63,107 bases of DNA from Hofstenia miamia (taxonomy: Eukaryota; Xenacoelomorpha; Acoela; Hofsteniidae): contig CABFPE010000521.1 in assembly GCA_900660155.1 (NCBI GenBank), positions 137,733 to 200,839 of the forward strand. Direction: 5' to 3'. Below, one piece after another: positions 28,301 through 37,015 of this stretch. How positions within the stretch are numbered: position 1 is the stretch's first letter; each line of letters starts with the position of its first letter. The translations under genes and the position numbers were made by a program. Below the pieces are notes generated by a model. The model searched no databases. It was given only the letters and a program-made list of their open reading frames with translations, and was not told where the DNA came from.

Positions 28301-31300
28301 TTAAATTTAATTTGTTATAAATAAAACTGCCCAATTTTTCACTAATTAACAGCAATGGAGTCAAAACTGAGAAAATACAACATAGTTAAATCAAAATAAA
28401 AATTTGCTAAAATTGAGTTATTCATTTGAAAAGTAAATTTTTACCTTATTAACTTCATCTATGGGGCCCAGACTGTCGATGTTCATTGTAATGTCGACAT
28501 CCACTGGTGGACCTAAATTTACATTCCAAAAGTTTTTAAACTTTATAGGAAACAACTAAAATATTTTAACTTCGTATTTGATATTGTTGAGAAGCAAATA
28601 CGTATACAGTGACAATTAAGGAATAGTTCAAAATGAGCATGTACAAGTAACAGGCCATAATTGTACATGCCACAATATTAGAATATTTCTAATACATAAA
28701 CTAATTTTGGAATATCAGATTTTCATAAAGTAAATAGAATAATTCTTTCTAATATAATAGAAGAAGAATCAACCTAAATTTAATTACGAAACTTAATATA
28801 GAGAAATTTATTTGTACCGATTTTTATTTGACGTTTTAGAAAATTTTTGAAGTTTTATTACATTAAGTTAATATGATTTCTTATCTTATCCCGTGAGCAA
28901 TAACCTAAATGTTAAAGTCTTCTGATTTGAAGGAATTGTAATTTTGTGTTTACCTTATGGTATTGTATATCCCCCATTATAATACAAAGTATTGTAATCT
29001 TCTTAACAGTTACATACTATAGAAAATTTATATTTCGCAGCCGACTATCTATAAAATAAAGCCAAATCGTTGTTCTTCTCAAATTTTTTGACCAAAAGTA
29101 AGATGACAATTTTAAAATTTATTTCTATGTCTTTGTCAACTAGTGATGTTGCTCGGCTTGGAAATTTTTTTATTTCAAAGTTCAAGGTTTTGGTTGTCAT
29201 TAATTGAGAGTAAATTAGATATTTTTTTACATAAGAAATTAATTCAAGCGTTGCACTGCTCATTACAATACTTTTGTTAAGCCTCCATTATTTGTACTTC
29301 ATTGAGTTTTAATGACAATGACAATTCTTGTATTTCCAGTAGTTTCTCCTATTTGACATTTAAATTGATAAAAAAGTCCTTCGCTACTCATGGAGCATTG
29401 GATAAAGATTTTCACACACGTGCTTCATGATGACGCAAATTGAAAATTTATTTTATATGATTTATAAATTAAATAGAATGCCTTCCCATCAAAAAATATC
29501 TTCCAGAACTGTTGACAAAAAATTTAGAATTTTATTATTCGGTGTTTCTTGGAATTACGTACTTAAGTAATTTCAGATTGAGAAAGGAATACTTAAGTGT
29601 TAGACTTTATGATATAGCCTCAATTACATATTTTAGTAATAATCTTATTGGATTGTGCTAAAAATTTAGTATTTTCCACCCATCAAATACTAGCTGCATA
29701 TATTGAGGCTCTCTTTCTTCAACTGTTGATCGCGTTTCCATGAGTAAATGCATCATCCAAAGTCTATAGCAAAGCATTGATTTTAATTCAAATAAATTTG
29801 AAAATTTATTATTTGATTGAATTTTGTCCATTGCAGATATAAGCTTTCACTCTACCTCCGAGATACAAGTAGACTAGATCTGGACTATGCTTGGGCTGTG
29901 TCTTAAACTTCATTTGTGCATGGTATAGACTCCTTGGATTTTTAATTGGATAGTTATCTTCATGCGGAACATTTTGTTCTGAACAATACTTTCAGAAAAC
30001 CTAGTTATTTGTAGTTCGGGAACTGTATGAAGCCAATAATAGCCAAAATCAAATTGCTTAATTTCAGAGACAATTTGAAAATGAAAAGTGTTAAAGATTG
30101 AAGAAACATCTTCACTGTAATAAAGAAATTATTCCAGTTTTAGGTTAATGATAACATTACAAAGAACACTGATATATTCCAAGAACGTAAGATGCATGAA
30201 AGTGCTAACAACTGACAACAATGCAAACTTCTTTTCACCGTTTACATTAGTAAATTTTTGACCATACCATTTTATTAATATTTTTCGAAATGTATATACT
30301 TTAATTATAGCGTGGGATGGACTTGTTCAAATTGTATATTATAATTTGTCTTTGAGCTGAGCATGATCCTGAGCATACAAAATTTGAATTTTGCTGGGTT
30401 TGGTAGTGAAATTTTGAGCAGTTTGCAACACTACTAAGTTCCATAATATGTCACTATATGCAAAATTTTATTTTGTTCCGCGCGTATGCATACGTAGTGA
30501 CATAGAGATAGGCAAAAATATTTCAATTTATTAGAAGAAACAGAAGACCAGAATTTATTTAAATAATACAATAAGTCAGGATTGAAAATTGAATAGACGT
30601 TAACAGACAGGACATAGCAGAATCAAGAAGAATGATGTTAATAACCAGAGTATTCCATGCCATTCGAAAACAAGTCTTTCTACTGTTAGTAGTTTTTACA
30701 TTTTTATGAATCATCAGTATAATTATCATGTACTGGAAGCATATGTAGCTTAAAATTAGATTTGCATAAACTTTAACATGCCTCTAGAAAATGGAACAAT
30801 CCAAATGTTAATTTGCAGAAAAATCTTGATTCTTTCATTAGTGAGAATTGCTGTTTTGTTTCTGATGAAATGTTTCAAAACTATTGCAATTGTTAGTTTA
30901 TTAGTTATCAACTCTTTGTATCACTACTATGTCACTAGCCTCAAATGGTTACACTTGAATATATTGCTGATATCATTTTCTCATGTGCTGATAATCTTCT
31001 GCATGTAGTTGTAATCTATAATTCCTAGTATTTTAATGTTTTATGTAGAATGTCTCATTCACACACACACACAATAATATGCTTGCTTTAAACAATATAA
31101 CCTGTGCATATGTATGTAGTATGTACCTCATCCTTAGTTCATGCCATTCACCTGTTCTTGCGTGAATTTAGCTAGTGCTCTCTCTTTTACATGTAGTGAT
31201 ACTGCTACAATATCGCATATTATAAAGTAACAATTTATGTAAAAAAAGCATTGTGAAATCATATTAAATGCAATGTTAGGGATAGTATTGCTGTTATCAG

Positions 31301-31794
31301 AATAGTAAACTGGTTTTAAACTGGCAGATGACTAATATCAGGTACTTTGTTAGCTCATTGTATTATTGAATTAATATAATTAAATAGATTAAAATAGAAT
31401 CCTTTGAGGTTTTTGTGGGACAGATCAATAAAACTGAAGTTTATAAAAGTTACATACATTTCATAAATTGCTGTCAAATTTTTCCTTGTTTGTCGTAAAG
31501 GGTCAGATTTACCTTTAAAACCTAATAATTTAAATTAAAATGACTCATACAAAACATAATGATTAGCTTTCATTTTTGAGGAATAATAGCTAATAAATAT
31601 AGAACAATGTATTCAAGAAATAAAGCAATGAAATAAACTTAGAGTGTTATGTGTTTTGTTACTACATTAGTAAATTTTTGTTAACAAATTCAATGATATC
31701 AACAAAAATACTACCTCCAAAATTTGGGCGAAGGGTTTTGTCATATTCTGTATCATTCACTAAAAAATCCAACAGCTGCGTCACTTGATGCACT
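2110..31794 (-). CDS. Cys-loop ligand-gated anion-channel-like subunit (10 of about 11 coding exons)
   Basis: This is a split gene for one subunit of a pentameric neurotransmitter-gated channel in the plasma membrane. Coding exons at 31715-31794, 28445-28512, 20998-21169, 13042-13129, 6920-7002, 5053-5193, 4653-4876, 3774-3944, 2940-3140 and 2110-2187 all have AG/GT borders and compatible phases. They give 434 residues and a stop. Numbering from the first full codon of exon 2: RPNFGG 22-27, WKDSRL 61-66, WIPD 99-102, Cys-loop 143-157, TM1 about 226-248, TM2 about 257-278, TM3 about 287-313, a loop of about 95 residues, and TM4 about 412-432. There is no second cysteine pair before TM1, unlike GluCl and glycine receptors. 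The 68- and 83-bp exons equal the conserved exon sizes I recall for vertebrate GABA-A genes. An anion channel is favoured, but the pre-TM2 motif is PGR rather than PAR. The ligand is unknown. The signal-peptide exon was not found. Confidence 0.95.
2194..2933. other. Receptor intron 10
   Basis: AT-rich intron between the loop exon and the TM4 exon. No other gene or repeat was recognised in it. Confidence 0.7.
2940..3140 (-). CDS. Receptor exon 10: TM3-TM4 cytoplasmic loop
   Basis: 201 bp, phase 0 at both ends; acceptor ATTAG|GAA, donor ATAGAA|GTAGAT. It encodes a hydrophilic charged segment from EATILKELEHSMFSLPPQVA to LTASKIE. Loops here are poorly conserved in the family. Assignment rests on position, open frame and phase agreement with both neighbours. 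The basic KRTPTIEKRF stretch just before TM4 is typical. If unspliced, the frame stops shortly after the donor. Confidence 0.88.
3774..3944 (-). CDS. Receptor exon 9: TM3 and start of cytoplasmic loop
   Basis: 171 bp, phase 0 at both ends; acceptor ATTTTAG|GTA, donor AAG|GTACAG. It begins VKALDIYFALCFVYVFGGLL and EFACVIYL, the VKAxDxYxxxCFxxVFxxLLEFA signature of TM3. It continues with about 29 lysine- and alanine-rich residues (VEKAAKNASKVQEAKAKEYL), likely the amphipathic helix of the intracellular loop. Confidence 0.95.
4653..4876 (-). CDS. Receptor exon 8: pre-TM1, TM1 and TM2
   Basis: 224 bp; acceptor TTTAG|GT, donor TAGT|GTAAGT. It begins HFSDLELKFYFKRDLLYFIL, where LxFxxxRxxxYFILQ is the TM1 entrance, then SYVPSTLIVMCSWVAFWVN. 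TM2 starts GIPGRACLSITTVLSLIT and the exon ends LPNVSS. Proline at -2' and arginine at 0' fit an anion channel, but glycine replaces the usual alanine at -1'. The preceding intron is only 176 bp. Confidence 0.96.
5053..5193 (-). CDS. Receptor exon 7: YGYT, loop B and loop C region
   Basis: 141 bp; acceptor CTTTTAG|AT, donor ACTG|GTAAGT. The split codon restores Y, giving C-YGYTIDELKLHWEKGNDSVS and ending TNYTLQFSTG. YGYTxDxxxxxW and the terminal F(S/T)TG are standard just before TM1. No cysteines occur in the loop C stretch, so the second disulfide of GluCl and glycine receptors is absent. Confidence 0.95.
6920..7002 (-). CDS. Receptor exon 6: Cys-loop (83 bp)
   Basis: Acceptor CTTTAG|A, donor TGCT|GTAAGT. 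It reads ATVISKCPMKLSDFPMDKQQ and then CSLLIEC. The two cysteines enclose 13 residues with the FPMD core, the defining Cys-loop disulfide. The 83-bp length is identical to the homologous vertebrate GABA-A exon and phases match both neighbours. Confidence 0.97.
7133..7248. repeat. (TA)n array flanked by a direct repeat of about 32 bp
   Basis: A (TA)n array at about 7174-7216 is bracketed by two copies of a sequence starting GGCAAAAAGTTA and ending GATCAGACATCA (7133-7164 and 7217-7248), which differ by one base (TTAATGG versus TTAGTGG). It lies in receptor intron 5, near exon 6. Confidence 0.8.
9335..10250 (-). pseudogene. LINE reverse transcriptase fragment (CR1/Jockey type), 3' part of an interrupted element
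   Basis: Broken minus-strand frames give, in order, the linker before the RT (KNKWSFLNKLLHKDKNLACN), the finger region with ILSSNQFRFREGF (canonical ILSxxQFGFRxG), and motif A reduced to IDLIKA-stop. Next come LDKKLVSYGFTKETRTVIN and TNRLQRV, then motif B as VP-stop-GTVFG (canonical VPQGTVLG). Several stops and frameshifts show it is dead. Homology ends abruptly near 9335. With 11826-12110 it probably forms a single element split by the mariner copy. Confidence 0.8.
11159..11828 (+). pseudogene. mariner-family transposase remnant
   Basis: A 120-residue open frame has the N-terminal DNA-binding half: SLGDAPKSGRPATTTSASNI (GRP linker), then VSIREISAALHVAVASFHSV and LKWVPRELTDSEK (canonical SARWVPRxLTxxQK). 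After a stop at 11519, other frames continue with VAATFGGDTYAEIVPRG and NGKLYEQFLKKYASEIQSS, matching the catalytic-core region. The usual FFD aspartate position reads AATFGGD. The copy is truncated and frameshifted, and it sits between the two halves of a LINE. Confidence 0.8.
11826..12110 (-). pseudogene. LINE endonuclease fragment, 5' part of the interrupted element
   Basis: Reads HPYLETLWVEIKKSKRFSL, then SPNKEFSKEFVDF and DIILLDDYNIHFLS. This matches the apurinic-endonuclease-like domain of non-LTR retrotransposons (ExLWVEI, YRPPN and LLGDFNI, the last as LLDDYNI). It breaks off exactly where the mariner remnant begins. The order on the minus strand, endonuclease then RT at lower coordinates, fits one element. 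Confidence 0.7.
13042..13129 (-). CDS. Receptor exon 5: PN.lIR..PDGsilYS strand (loop E)
   Basis: 88 bp; acceptor CAATTTTAG|AA, donor GCAAG|GTAGAT. With the G left by exon 4 it reads E-SLNASKQDVIVPNV-LIRLWPDGSILYSA-R. The VPNxLIRxxPDGxxLYSxR pattern is diagnostic for this family. In vertebrate GABA-A genes this sequence and the exon 4 sequence lie in one exon, so the intron after WIPDTYFP is an extra one. An alternative acceptor 16 bp upstream (TTTACAG) would break the phase. Confidence 0.95.
14066..14219. other. Assembly gap (154 N) in a (TA)n array
   Basis: The run of N is flanked by (TA)n on both sides. The true length is unknown. Confidence 0.98.
14240..14657. mobile_element. 418-bp MITE with 23-bp terminal inverted repeats
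   Basis: The left end AGTTATACTATGTCGCTATG and the reverse complement of the right end agree at 21 of 23 positions. Both ends abut (TA)n. The motif TGTCGCTATGTAC recurs at 14250, 14580 and 14602, inverted at 14635, and as a one-base variant at 14282. No coding capacity is seen. TA-flanked insertion fits a Tc1/mariner-type element but the superfamily is not proven. Confidence 0.75.
14678..15644 (+). repeat. Copy 1 of a 0.97-kb repeat containing a mariner-type transposase tail
   Basis: Nearly identical to 16041-17004; I saw only a handful of base differences. Near its start, broken frames read WPQPQARSPDLSP, FWNCCMEVLSVNNKHIEG and similar. These match the WPxxSPDLxPxDFFLWG motif and the C-terminal end of mariner-type transposases. 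The copy starts right after a single N at 14677 and ends in (TA)n, with an ACAGG tandem just before the end. Confidence 0.85.
16041..17004 (+). repeat. Copy 2 of the 0.97-kb repeat
   Basis: Second copy of 14678-15644 in the same orientation, also ending at a (TA)n array. It is either a real tandem duplication within receptor intron 4 or two overlapping contigs placed in series, since copy 1 begins exactly at a single-N join. Confidence 0.9.
18590..18990 (-). pseudogene. LINE C-terminal fossil
   Basis: Minus-strand frames give YMLCEKELKTVDHLIAGCGK then LAQNE, RYDKVGR, PQAVIENEKANILLYFNIQT, KEIEAGMPDIIVVDK and VTDIAIP. This is the CxxC-like motif plus the ENxxxxILWDFxIQTD, RPDIVVxDK and DIAxP pattern found at the C-terminus of many metazoan LINE polyproteins. 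The stretch is noticeably richer in G+C than its surroundings. In-frame stops show decay. Confidence 0.6.
19335..19389. repeat. (AAT)n microsatellite
   Basis: About 18 units of AAT in a nearly perfect array inside receptor intron 4. Confidence 0.95.
20998..21169 (-). CDS. Receptor exon 4: loop D and loop A of the ligand site
   Basis: 172 bp; acceptor GTTTAG|AAT, donor CCAG|GTATGA. It begins NFRIDISFRQKWKDSRLRFS, matching the WxDxRL strand (loop D), and ends KKIWIPDTYFP, matching the WxPD loop A motif. Entry phase 0 fits exon 3 and exit phase 1 fits exon 5. The stretch between the two motifs is longer than in vertebrate GABA-A subunits. An Asn-Lys-Thr is a possible N-glycosylation site. Confidence 0.95.
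24191..24213. repeat. (AT)n microsatellite after single N
   Basis: The N at 24190 marks an assembly join at the array. Unlike the other single-N sites I see no nearby duplicated flank. Confidence 0.85.
27706..27905 (+). repeat. Dispersed repeat, copy 1
   Basis: About 200 bp related to 59930-60125 in the same orientation and to 28000-28150 inverted. Shared blocks include GCTGTGCTGGCTACC, GTTGTACACCATTTT and a TTTCCCAAG region. No coding potential. Confidence 0.6.
28000..28150 (-). repeat. Dispersed repeat, copy 2 (inverted)
   Basis: The reverse complement shares GCAAAATCCTCCA, AGCTATGATCTCAT and TATACACCATTTTGTAGAAC with the other two copies, then a TTGTCAAAATAACCGT block matching 60108-60124. 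Together with 27706-27905 it could form a fold-back structure about 95 bp apart. Confidence 0.55.
28445..28512 (-). CDS. Receptor exon 3 (68 bp, first beta-strand)
   Basis: Acceptor is AATTTAG|GT and donor is AAG|GTAAAA. The translation is G-PPVDVDITMNIDSLGPIDEV-NK, the usual GPPVxVxVxxxIxSIxxIxE strand. The length is exactly 68 bp, the same as the corresponding vertebrate GABA-A exon, with the same phases (1 in, 0 out). Confidence 0.95.
30448..30503. repeat. Short inverted repeat ATGTCACTA...TAGTGACAT
   Basis: ATGTCACTATATGCA faces TGCATACGTAGTGACAT with about 24 bp between. The left arm followed by AAAATTT resembles the end of the 418-bp MITE at 14240 (TATGTCGCTATGT then GCAAAATTT), suggesting a related or internally deleted copy. 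Confidence 0.4.
31715..31794 (-). CDS. Receptor exon 2: N-terminal helix and RPNF motif
   Basis: This 80-bp exon has acceptor AATTTTAG and donor GGAG|GTAGTA. It reads VHQVTQLLDFLVNDTEYDKT followed by LRPNFG. The YDxxxRPNFGG pattern is the standard start of the extracellular domain in GABA-A, glycine and GluCl subunits. The exon opens with one base of a split codon, so an upstream exon carrying the start and signal peptide must exist. It ends in phase 1, which fits the next exon. Confidence 0.92.
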
Positions 31795-32279
31795 CTAAAA
31801 TTCATATAAGAAATCAAGCATTTGAACAAAATATATAATCTAAGAAATGCATGTATGCAAAAATCTTTTGTCCTGTATATTCTAAAAAATTAGATCTATA
31901 ACAGAAACCGGAAGAACAAGTTTCGTTTCGCTGCTGAAAATTCGTTTCGCTGTTTAAAAATTAAATAAATTTGTTTGATTAAAGGTTTTCTGTAACAAAA
32001 GATTACTAGCTATTGAGATTGTATAAACATTATAGACTAGTATCTAGTTTCAGGATTAAAATATCAGATATTTATTCCACACAATACTATAAATTTTAAT
32101 AAATTATTTAAAGCAAATTGTATTTGTCATTTCTAACAGCGTTTATATTTACAACAGAAATTCACTTCAGCAAATATTAAATATAGACTATGTATAAGGT
32201 GCATGCAGAAACCGTACTCTATGGTTTTTTTTTACATTAGCAATGCATATATATATAATCTTAGCAAAAAATAAATAAA

Positions 32280-32339
32280 TAAATATATATATATATATAT
32301 ATATAATATTATATATATACATGCATATATAATATAAAT

Positions 32340-32375
<36 letters not shown>
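32280..32375. repeat. Paired (TA)n arrays
   Basis: Two (TA)n arrays separated by an ATAC/ATGC-containing spacer. Flanked by AT-rich sequence without genes (31800-33050). Confidence 0.9.
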
Positions 32376-32376
<1 letters not shown>

Positions 32377-33058
32377 GCATATAGAGCTGTCTATACTGTT
32401 CTCCATTGATATGTACGAGAATAAATTATACTTCTACATATACTAGTATGTACTAGTATATAAATTAAGAAATATTAGTAAATGTAACTAGAAACTATAA
32501 GGAGGTGCAAACCACATTAATGATTTTGCTATCGGTGTGCAACAAAGTCAAACTTAATTATAGCAGTAACATACAAGACGAAAGTTTACTGTGATTGTTT
32601 AATAGTGGTTCTGAGGATTTTCCTTTATTGTCAAATCTCATTCTTTGAATTTACACAATGCAGAACTTTTTGTACATATCAAATCTGAATAATTATATAC
32701 TTTCAAAATTTTAAATACGATGTAATTTAAAAATTTCTTTCAATTTTTTCTATTTAGTTCACATTTAAATGTACTAGAGTGTACCAGAATATATACTAGT
32801 ACATAATAGTATGTGCTAGTATCAAGAATTTGTGTACTAGTATATTACGAAGACTATTTATGGGCATTTGATTAGAAAGATCAGTAAATTTCGAGAAAAT
32901 TGAATAGGAATATCAAGTAATCAATTTAAGTTAAAGTAAATAGACAAAATGCGTGTTTTATAATAAAACAGCAATAAACTTTGTGTGCAGTAAAGTAATT
33001 TGAAATTTCCCCGATTATTTTTAAGTTTATTCTGCTGTTAGCATGGGCAAGACAAAAG

Positions 33059-33080
33059 CAGTGGTGGCGCTAGTGCTCAA
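33059..33080 (+). repeat. Possible hAT terminal sequence CAGTGGTGGCGCTAG
   Basis: CAGTGGTGGCGCTAGTGCTC begins with the CAGNG typical of hAT ends and lies about 180 bp past the C-terminus of the hAT-like fossil. No matching opposite end was found. Confidence 0.35.
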
Positions 33081-33239
33081 CAGGAGGACGGGCACCAATT
33101 GGGCAGAAAAATTTCACACTGGGCAGGGCAAGTAGCATAGCTACTACATATCAATTAATCATGTATTTTTTAAGTAAGTAAATAAAGCATTAAAAATATG
33201 TCAACACTGTACACTTAAACTAAAAACTAAAAAAGCCAA

Positions 33240-35270
33240 AACTGTTACAAATCTATTCAAAACTTTATTTGACAACAATTCTGTGATTGTTGCGAGATTC
33301 ACAAAATTAATCAATAATTTCATCTAGGTCCAAGTTCTCAGTCCGAGTGCGGTTCATAAGCAGAAAACTAATATCAGCTAGGCGAGTATCTGACATACAA
33401 TTTCTAAGATTGTTCTTAATAATTCTTAATCGTGAAAAGCTGCGTTCACATCCAGCAGGGTAATTCTTATTTGCAGTAACTTCCACAATTCGTAGAAAGC
33501 ATCCTTGTATAACATTAGAAATTCAAGAAGATCAGTCATACTCTTCAATTCTCTAGATTTTCTCTGAACGAAACGTTTTTCACTGTGACACTCAGCATTG
33601 AGATCAATAAAATTAAGGTGGTATGATTCAGAAAGAAACTTAATACAATTGGTATCAAAGAAATTGCTGTTTTGCGGATTTAGCAAATGACTTTCCCTCA
33701 ATGAGCAGCTTTTTTTCTGAAAATAATCGCCTCATTTCGCCAATAATATTATCCAAAATAACATAGAAAACATTAACACGAAGTTCATCAAAGCTTTCAA
33801 CATTGAAGTGCTCTAAAGTGCTTTCAGTTACACAGAATCTTGAGGCTTTCTCGGAAGTTTTCTTCTCCGCTTTATCTTTTCCCATTCAAGATTGATTTCC
33901 TCAATCACAGATGAAACTTCCTTAACAATACACTGCCACATAGATGTTTTTTCTTCAGCATTTTTACGCTGCTTTACCGAACCATTAACACATCAGTTAT
34001 CAAATTCTTTGCTGCCATAAAATTCAATGTAGATCGCTGTAGAAGTTTACTTACTGCCATTAAGCCCAGCAGCATGTGCTCAAATGAAATAGGCATGGCC
34101 ACAAAACTTGCTGAAACATGGGAAAGCAATCATTTTGCTTGTAACCGTCTATCTGAAGAATTGCTGTTTTCACTGAAGTACTTTAGTTTCTGTATTATTA
34201 CTACAAAAGTCACATTAAGGCATGACAGGATGCGTACTGACAAGCCCATCTAGTATCACTGATGGATTTAAATTCAAAAACATTTTCTGCAACATTTTCC
34301 ACCTGCAATTCTTTAAAGTAATGGTGCGTAGGTGATCAAGAGATAGACACATAAAGTTGCTGCAAAAGTAAAAAGAACTCAGCCGCAGGTTTCACATTAT
34401 TGAGATAATCTAAAATTACCAAGTTCATTTTATGAACATGTCAATGCACATACAAGTCAGAACGTACTAAAGCTCTAAATCGCAACTACACTCCGTTTAC
34501 TTTGCCATTCATGACAGATGCTCCATCATAACACTTTGCAACACATAATGCAAATGGAATACCACACTTTTGCAGAACCCCCAGTATGCTGCTTAATAGT
34601 GACTCGGCATCTAAGCCATCACTAGCTTTAAATAGCTTTAAAACCAAGAAATTTCGCCTTCAAAAATATATCTCAGCACAAACACAAATGATAACTGCTC
34701 GGTTTTTGATATATCATTTGTCTCATCAAAAATTAAGGTAAAATACCCACATTCAATGATTTCATTGGCAATCTGTTTTCTAATTGTTGACGCCATAATG
34801 AAAGAAATTCATTTTGAATATCGTGATGCAGATATTTTCCATTTTTCGGACCATCTTCAATATTTTTTACTTTTTACAATAGGATCATACTCAGCAATAA
34901 GTTTTAACATCTCACGAACATTACCTTCTTCTTTACCGTTTTCACGATGGCCTCTTTGCACAATTTGCTGAAGAGCTGTCAATCTTAGGATTTTCACAAC
35001 TGCGGACAGATAATGTTTATTTTGCTGGAAAAGTTTTGCACGAGCTTCACTAAGCATACTCAGGACTGATACATCTTTATGCTTTTTGAAGTATATCCAA
35101 GCCACTGAAGAAATCTTGTGAAACTCGGCTCTCTGACGCTTGCTGAAGGCGCTTGTAGAATTTCTTAAAGTCTTTGAGCCTTCCTTAACTAATGCTGTCT
35201 CATGTAGAGTTCTGAAAATGTCGGCAACAGAAGCAGTAGGCACCATTTTCACATATGCTATATTCTAGCC
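33240..35270 (-). pseudogene. ZMYM1-like/hAT transposase-derived pseudogene
   Basis: Broken minus-strand frames give LTALQQIVQRGHREN, EGNVREMLKLIAEYDPIV, ANEIIECGYFTLIFDETNDI (DUF4371 core), GIPFALCVAKCYDGASVMNG, VHCHMHKMNLVILDYL and SDTRWACQ. The C-terminal hAT dimerisation motif is present as YPAGCERSFSRLRIIKNNL then SDTRLADISFLLMN. Order and spacing match TTF-finger/hAT proteins annotated as zinc finger MYM-type 1-like. Stops and frame changes occur throughout. The N-terminal zinc finger is missing or unrecognisable. It is intronless, as expected of a transposon. Confidence 0.85.
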
Positions 35271-35364
35271 ATGGAAAAGTTAAATAAAAGTGTTTATTAA
35301 ATCCTCGATAATTTTTACACAAAATTAGTTAACATTAAATTTTTTTTCTTAATCGGAATTTTTT

Positions 35365-35744
35365 CAGGGCGGATAAGCCGTGGGAAGAGCAATTCTTCGC
35401 CCATTAAGATTGTGTGTGACCAATGCAAATCGTGTTATCCAACATTTTAAGAAGACAGGTATCCATGTCAAGCAAAAGAGAAAAGGATCACATACATGGA
35501 AACACATACACCAAGAATAGAAAGAATAATTCGACGACAAGCTTTTGGAAATCCCATGATATCATCAAAATGAATTCTGTATAATTTGAAGGAACACGGC
35601 CTCAATTATAGAGTTTTGGGAATCAAGCTTGGTATAAAATTCTACAAGCCTGTTAGAAAGTCCTTACGAATTAATCTTATGAAAAAACAACGCCTATAGA
35701 TTGTTTTCGCGAACCATGACTACTGATGATTGAAGAAATGTGGT
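35365..35744 (+). pseudogene. Tc1-type transposase N-terminal fragment
   Basis: Frames give ANRVIQHFKKTGIHVKQKRK, then after a frameshift HTPRIERIIRRQAFGNPMIS, ILYNLKEHGLNYRVLGIKLG and IVFANHDY. This follows the Tc1 pattern of helix-turn-helix, a GRKR-like linker, a second helix-turn-helix (RxxRxxxxNPxxSSxxI...L...G) and RLxFAxxH. It stops where a TTAGGG tract begins, and the catalytic core is not present. Confidence 0.7.
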
Positions 35745-35769
35745 CTAGGGTTAGGGTTAGGGTTAGGGA
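35745..35769 (+). repeat. Telomere-like (TTAGGG)4 tract
   Basis: CTAGGG followed by three TTAGGG units. Short interstitial telomere-type tract directly at the end of the Tc1 fragment. Confidence 0.85.
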
Positions 35770-35778
35770 TAGTCTACT

Positions 35779-36029
35779 AAATCATTGAAATTTTACCCAA
35801 TTTTAGTTTAAGAATATTAGTTCCGTATTAAGCAAATTAGATTGCCTACGATCAATAATGTATTTTTTCATTCACAAAAATTAATATTTTAGCAAACAAT
35901 TCCTTATTAAATGATTTTGAGATACATTAAGAATATTCTTGAGAATTCTAAATCTTACACATATAGTAAGGTTGTGCCGGCCACTCGGAATTTACTGGTC
36001 AAATGAGATTATGACCAGGGACGCTGATT
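35779..36029 (+). repeat. 251-bp direct repeat, copy 1
   Basis: Matches 37521-37772 with only about three differences. It ends exactly at the single N at 36030. Confidence 0.95.
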
Positions 36030-36145
36030 NATAATTGAGTGTTGCTATTCCAGTATTTATAGCCTTAATTCAGCCAGATTTTCTTGATTTTTTCCTTTTC
36101 ACATAGTCTTTCAGTATTTACTAAACATTCTCTACAGGGCTAAGG

Positions 36146-37015
36146 CAGGGACGGATAGAGAAAAAAATTTTTCGAGGGGGCCCAATGTAAAATAAAATTT
36201 TAGTTGCATAATTGGGTACTAGGGAGGGCATAAAACTATTGAATTTTCCATTTTTAAAATTCATCAATATGTACGGTTTTTATCACCATCTATGAACTCC
36301 AAAAATGGAAATGGAATTTATGCAATTCTTTAAGACTGCATATTTTTTTTAAATTACCCTTTATTAATAGCATGTTGTGTTTTTAGGAGGTTTTTGTATT
36401 ATGACTACAAAATAGATCAATGGTATAAGATTAAGTAAATTACAAAATTTTCACCTCATGGTATGAATGTGTGCTTAGTCTCAATTTCAATCAATATTGT
36501 TAAATAAAATTCAAGAAAATCAACCAATTCAAAAATATAAAGCCCTTGCTAAAATCAATGAATTTTAAAACTAAAACAATTGTGCTTTTGATTTGACACT
36601 CAAATTTGTTTTTGGATTTTTGGTGCATGGTTTTGAATCTGAATACAAGGAGAAAATTTTATTTAATTATTACTCATGCTATGCGGCATATTCTATGCCT
36701 ATTATTTTACATTGTTCTTTTGGGCATAAACTTATTGCTATTAGTCTTAAATTAAATAGCTAATAAATTTCCAAAAGTAAATGTATACATGTCTATGAAC
36801 TATATTTTAAGTAATTTAAATAATGTTTGAAATGAAATTTCAATATCTTTAGGACGCATTATAAAAGTTCAATAAAATACATTTTACAAATACCATGCCT
36901 TTCAAGAAAACTTAAAAAACTGTTCCTATTCACTCCATTTGACTGCATTAATGAATTTTTCCTATTTAAGAGGGGGCGTGGGCCCCCTTTGGCCTCTCCT
37001 CTGTATCCGCCGTTG
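36146..37015. mobile_element. 870-bp non-autonomous hAT-like element
   Basis: The left end CAGGGACGGATAGAG and the inverted right end CAACGGCGGATACAG match at 11 of 15 bases, and both are followed within about 35 bp by a GGGGGCCC block. Flanking 8-mers GGCTAAGG (36138-36145) and GCCTAAGA (37016-37023) agree at 6 of 8, consistent with the 8-bp target duplication of hAT elements. The interior is non-coding and AT-rich. Confidence 0.65.

Noticed and set aside
30778..31008. 76-codon hydrophobic plus-strand frame that could be a small membrane protein
   Set aside because: Leucine/isoleucine-rich frames are expected in AT-rich DNA; it lies in receptor intron 2 with no supporting context.
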